Below, one piece after another: positions 5,632 to 7,472 of a DNA stretch of 7,472 nucleotides. The notes under the pieces were generated by a model. The model was not told where the DNA came from. It ran no database searches and saw only the letters and a list, made by a program, of their open reading frames with translations. Every line of letters begins with the position of its first letter. Positions within the stretch are counted from its first letter, which is position 1. The position numbers were made by a program, and so were the translations under genes. Source of the stretch: JBGTBQ01 sp041749275 (lineage in GTDB: Bacteria > Acidobacteriota > Blastocatellia > Pyrinomonadales > Pyrinomonadaceae); NCBI GenBank assembly GCA_041749275.1, contig JBGTBQ010000437.1:1-7472 (forward strand), written 5' to 3'.

Positions 5632-7338
5632 ATGGAAGTTAAAGACAATTCTATAGACACGCTCGCCGGAACCGTGAAGGGGCCGGGCGAGCGACCGCAC
5701 GAGTATTTGCTTATCACCGCCGACAACGCGCGGGCGCGCAACGGCGAGTTTGTCTACTACATCGTGCGCGACGGCGCGGAGGAGCGGCGCATCATCGGGA
5801 ATATCACGGCGCGACGGTTGGTGCGCGCCCTGCCCGATTCGTTTCTCTCCGACCCGGACGTGCCGCCCTCCGTCATCTCGTCGCTCATCGGACTCGAAGG
5901 GGATGGCTGCGAGTTGTACGAGATGACGGTCGAGGCCATCGGCTATTTCAGCCGGCGCTTGGGCGATTTCGTCAACCCGCGCATCCCGCCGCGGCCCGGC
6001 GACCCGGTTTATCTCGCGTCGTCCGAGACGCTCTCGAATGTCCTCAGTGCGCGACGCGCGGGCGAGAACGGCGCGGCGCACGTCGGGAGTTTGCTGACGC
6101 GCGAGGCGGGCGAGGTGCCGGTCGTGCTCTCGGTGAAGGATGTCGTCTCGACCCACCTTGCCATCCTCGCCTCGACCGGGGCGGGCAAGTCGTACACGGC
6201 GGGCGTGCTCGTCGAAGAGTTGATGATGCCGCACAACCGCGCGGCGGTGCTCATCGTTGACCCGCACGGCGAGTATGACACGCTGCGCTCCATCGAAGAC
6301 GACGCGCGCTTCCACGCCGACGACGGATACAAACCGGAAGTCAAAATCTTCACGCACGACCGCGTCAAGGTGCGTTTCTCTTCGCTCACCGAGGCCGACA
6401 TCAAGTACCTTTTGCCCGAAGGCACTTCGGACAAGATGCTCCACTATCTGTCGCAGGCTTACCGGCGGCTCGCGGCCTCCGACCGTGGCGAGCGCGGGTT
6501 GTGGGGCTATCACGATCTGCGCGACGCGGTGACGCAGGAGAAGTATGGCGACGAGGACGGGCGCGGCAATTCGACCGGCAACGCCAGCTCGATTGACGGG
6601 CTGTTGTGGCGTCTGGACAACCGCTTCGACCGGCCCAACTCGCTCTTCTCCGATAGCGAGCACATCCCGCTCGCGGATTTATTCCTGCCGGGCCGCTGCA
6701 CCGTCCTGCAACTCTCCGACATCGAGCAGAACGAGCAGCAGGTCGTCGTCGCCACGCTGCTCCGGCGCGTGAACAAGGCGCGTATGCTGACCGTGCGCGA
6801 GGAGGTCGTGCCGGGGAGCGATAACGATTTGCGTTATCCCGTCTTCACGCTGCTGGAAGAGGCGCATCGCTTCGCCCCCGCCGGGCAGACGGTTGTCTCG
6901 ACCAACGTCCTCAAACAGATTCTCTCGGAGGGGCGCAAGTTCGGCGTCGGCATCGGGCTGATTACGCAGCGACCGGGCAAGCTCGATCAGGACGTGCTCT
7001 CGCAGTGCATGACGCAGATCATCATGCGAATCGTCAACCCGATAGATCAGGACACGGTGGCGAAGTCGGTCGAGGGCGCGGGCCGGCAACTGTTACAGGA
7101 ACTCCCGGCGCTCACGAAGGGGCAGGCGGTCATCAGCGGCGTCGGCGTCAACACGCCCGTCATGTGCCGCGTGCGCGAACGCTGGACGCGCCACGGCGGC
7201 GAGACCTTCGACGCGCCGCACGAATGGGCCGAGTGGCACTCGCGGGAAGCGCGTGAGAAACGCGAGCAGGACGGCGCCATCGTCGCGGGCGCGCCGCGCG
7301 CGAAGAAGAGCGAGAAGGTCGGCCCGTTCCAGATTTGA
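5632..7338 (+). CDS. herA: HerA-type DNA-translocating ATPase (HerA/FtsK superfamily, HAS-barrel)
   Basis: This 568-residue protein belongs to the HerA family of hexameric DNA translocases; in archaea HerA works with the NurA nuclease in DNA end resection. The N-terminal 130 residues fit a HAS-barrel (LAGTVKGPGERPHEYLLI, then RIIGNITARRLV). The ATPase core has Walker A ASTGAGKS (180-187, K186), Walker B VLIVDPHGEYD (206-216, D210 and E214), the second acidic motif LLEEAHRFAP (407-416, E409/E410), GRKFGVGIGLITQRPGKL (434-451) and the C-terminal R-I-V-N-P-x-D-Q (466-473). The tail, from about 525, is charged and ends in KKSEKVGPFQI. No NurA gene is in the window; it could lie downstream. The start at 5632 keeps the barrel complete, though no Shine-Dalgarno sequence is visible. 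The gene shares its strand with the polysaccharide block but not its function. Bacterial HerA proteins also occur with SIR2 or DUF4297 nucleases in phage defence, so a defence role cannot be excluded. Confidence 0.93.
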   Translation: MEVKDNSIDTLAGTVKGPGERPHEYLLITADNARARNGEFVYYIVRDGAEERRIIGNITARRLVRALPDSFLSDPDVPPSVISSLIGLEGDGCELYEMTVEAIGYFSRRLGDFVNPRIPPRPGDPVYLASSETLSNVLSARRAGENGAAHVGSLLTREAGEVPVVLSVKDVVSTHLAILASTGAGKSYTAGVLVEELMMPHNRAAVLIVDPHGEYDTLRSIEDDARFHADDGYKPEVKIFTHDRVKVRFSSLTEADIKYLLPEGTSDKMLHYLSQAYRRLAASDRGERGLWGYHDLRDAVTQEKYGDEDGRGNSTGNASSIDGLLWRLDNRFDRPNSLFSDSEHIPLADLFLPGRCTVLQLSDIEQNEQQVVVATLLRRVNKARMLTVREEVVPGSDNDLRYPVFTLLEEAHRFAPAGQTVVSTNVLKQILSEGRKFGVGIGLITQRPGKLDQDVLSQCMTQIIMRIVNPIDQDTVAKSVEGAGRQLLQELPALTKGQAVISGVGVNTPVMCRVRERWTRHGGETFDAPHEWAEWHSREAREKREQDGAIVAGAPRAKKSEKVGPFQI

Positions 7339-7364
7339 GAAAGTGATTTGCGAATGAATGCAGA

Positions 7365-7412
7365 TTCATCAACGACCGTAACGACCGTTTCATCAACGAC
7401 CATAACGACCGT
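7365..7412. repeat. Two 24-bp tandem repeats with internal AACGACC(G/A)T nonamers
   Basis: The unit at 7365-7388 begins TTCATCAACGACC and is repeated at 7389-7412 with a single change, G at 7378 against A at 7402. Each unit contains two adjacent nonamers AACGACC(G/A)T, at 7371, 7380, 7395 and 7404, so the start-to-start spacing is 9, 15 and 9. The array begins 26 nt after the herA stop and is followed directly by the terminal hairpin. It could be a binding-site array or part of a compound dispersed repeat. Confidence 0.8.
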
Positions 7413-7420
7413 TTAGAGGC

Positions 7421-7472
7421 GGGCCATGCCCGCCGTCTCAATCTTCGCGGCTTGAGACGGCGGGCATGGCCC
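7421..7472. repeat. 21-bp perfect inverted repeat after herA
   Basis: Bases 7421-7441 (starting GGGCCATGCCCGCC) are exactly complementary to 7452-7472, with a 10-nt loop. Each arm also contains its own small dyad, GGGC-CAT-GCCC, so the element can fold as one long stem or as two small hairpins. The window ends exactly at the outer base of the right arm, so the full length and any following T run cannot be seen. Position and strength fit a terminator for herA or a REP-like dispersed element. Confidence 0.75.

Noticed and set aside
5515..6663. Long minus-strand open frame of 382 codons
   Set aside because: It mirrors the herA coding frame, is rich in R, V, A and D with no domain, and is best explained by GC-biased codons of the real gene.

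Overview
The window is a GC-rich bacterial chromosome segment with every supported gene on the + strand. Strong G/C third-position bias, a single-polypeptide Wzc-type tyrosine autokinase and spacers full of short tandem and inverted repeats (GGATGAG/CATCCCT, GGCAGGCAG, GCGGTAAGCGG) suggest a Gram-negative bacterium. Acidobacteriota, perhaps class Blastocatellia, is my best guess, but it rests on gene style and repeat style only, not on a marker gene.

Layout. Positions 1-99 hold the C-terminal end of dTDP-glucose 4,6-dehydratase (RmlB/RfbB). Positions 224-1078 encode dTDP-4-dehydrorhamnose reductase (RmlD/RfbD), 1241-3652 a large Wzz/Wzc-type polysaccharide copolymerase with a cytoplasmic tyrosine autokinase, and 3775-4893 a PLP-dependent sugar aminotransferase of the DegT/DnrJ/EryC1/StrS family. 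These four form a surface-polysaccharide block: nucleotide-sugar synthesis (dTDP-rhamnose and probably an amino sugar) plus chain-length and export control. Positions 4967-5533 encode a small Uma2-family PD-(D/E)XK protein that is visibly AT-richer than its neighbours. Positions 5632-7338 encode a HerA-type DNA-translocating ATPase with an N-terminal HAS-barrel. These last two do not belong to polysaccharide synthesis and probably mark the end of that locus.

The most unusual content is in the spacers. Four of the five hold conspicuous repeats: a nested inverted repeat (about 105-204), a 13-bp perfect inverted repeat that includes the rfbD stop codon (1077-1120), a heptamer tandem array facing its own inverted copy to give a 28-bp perfect stem ending in a T run (3661-3774), and, after herA, two 24-bp tandem units followed by a 21-bp perfect stem (7365-7472). 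Each is built from a different short word but has the same architecture. They probably act as terminators or attenuators and may be dispersed repeats of the genome. I see no CRISPR array, tRNA, rRNA, transposase or clear previously undescribed multi-gene system. The nearest candidate for one is the Uma2-HerA nuclease/ATPase adjacency, and it is weakly supported.
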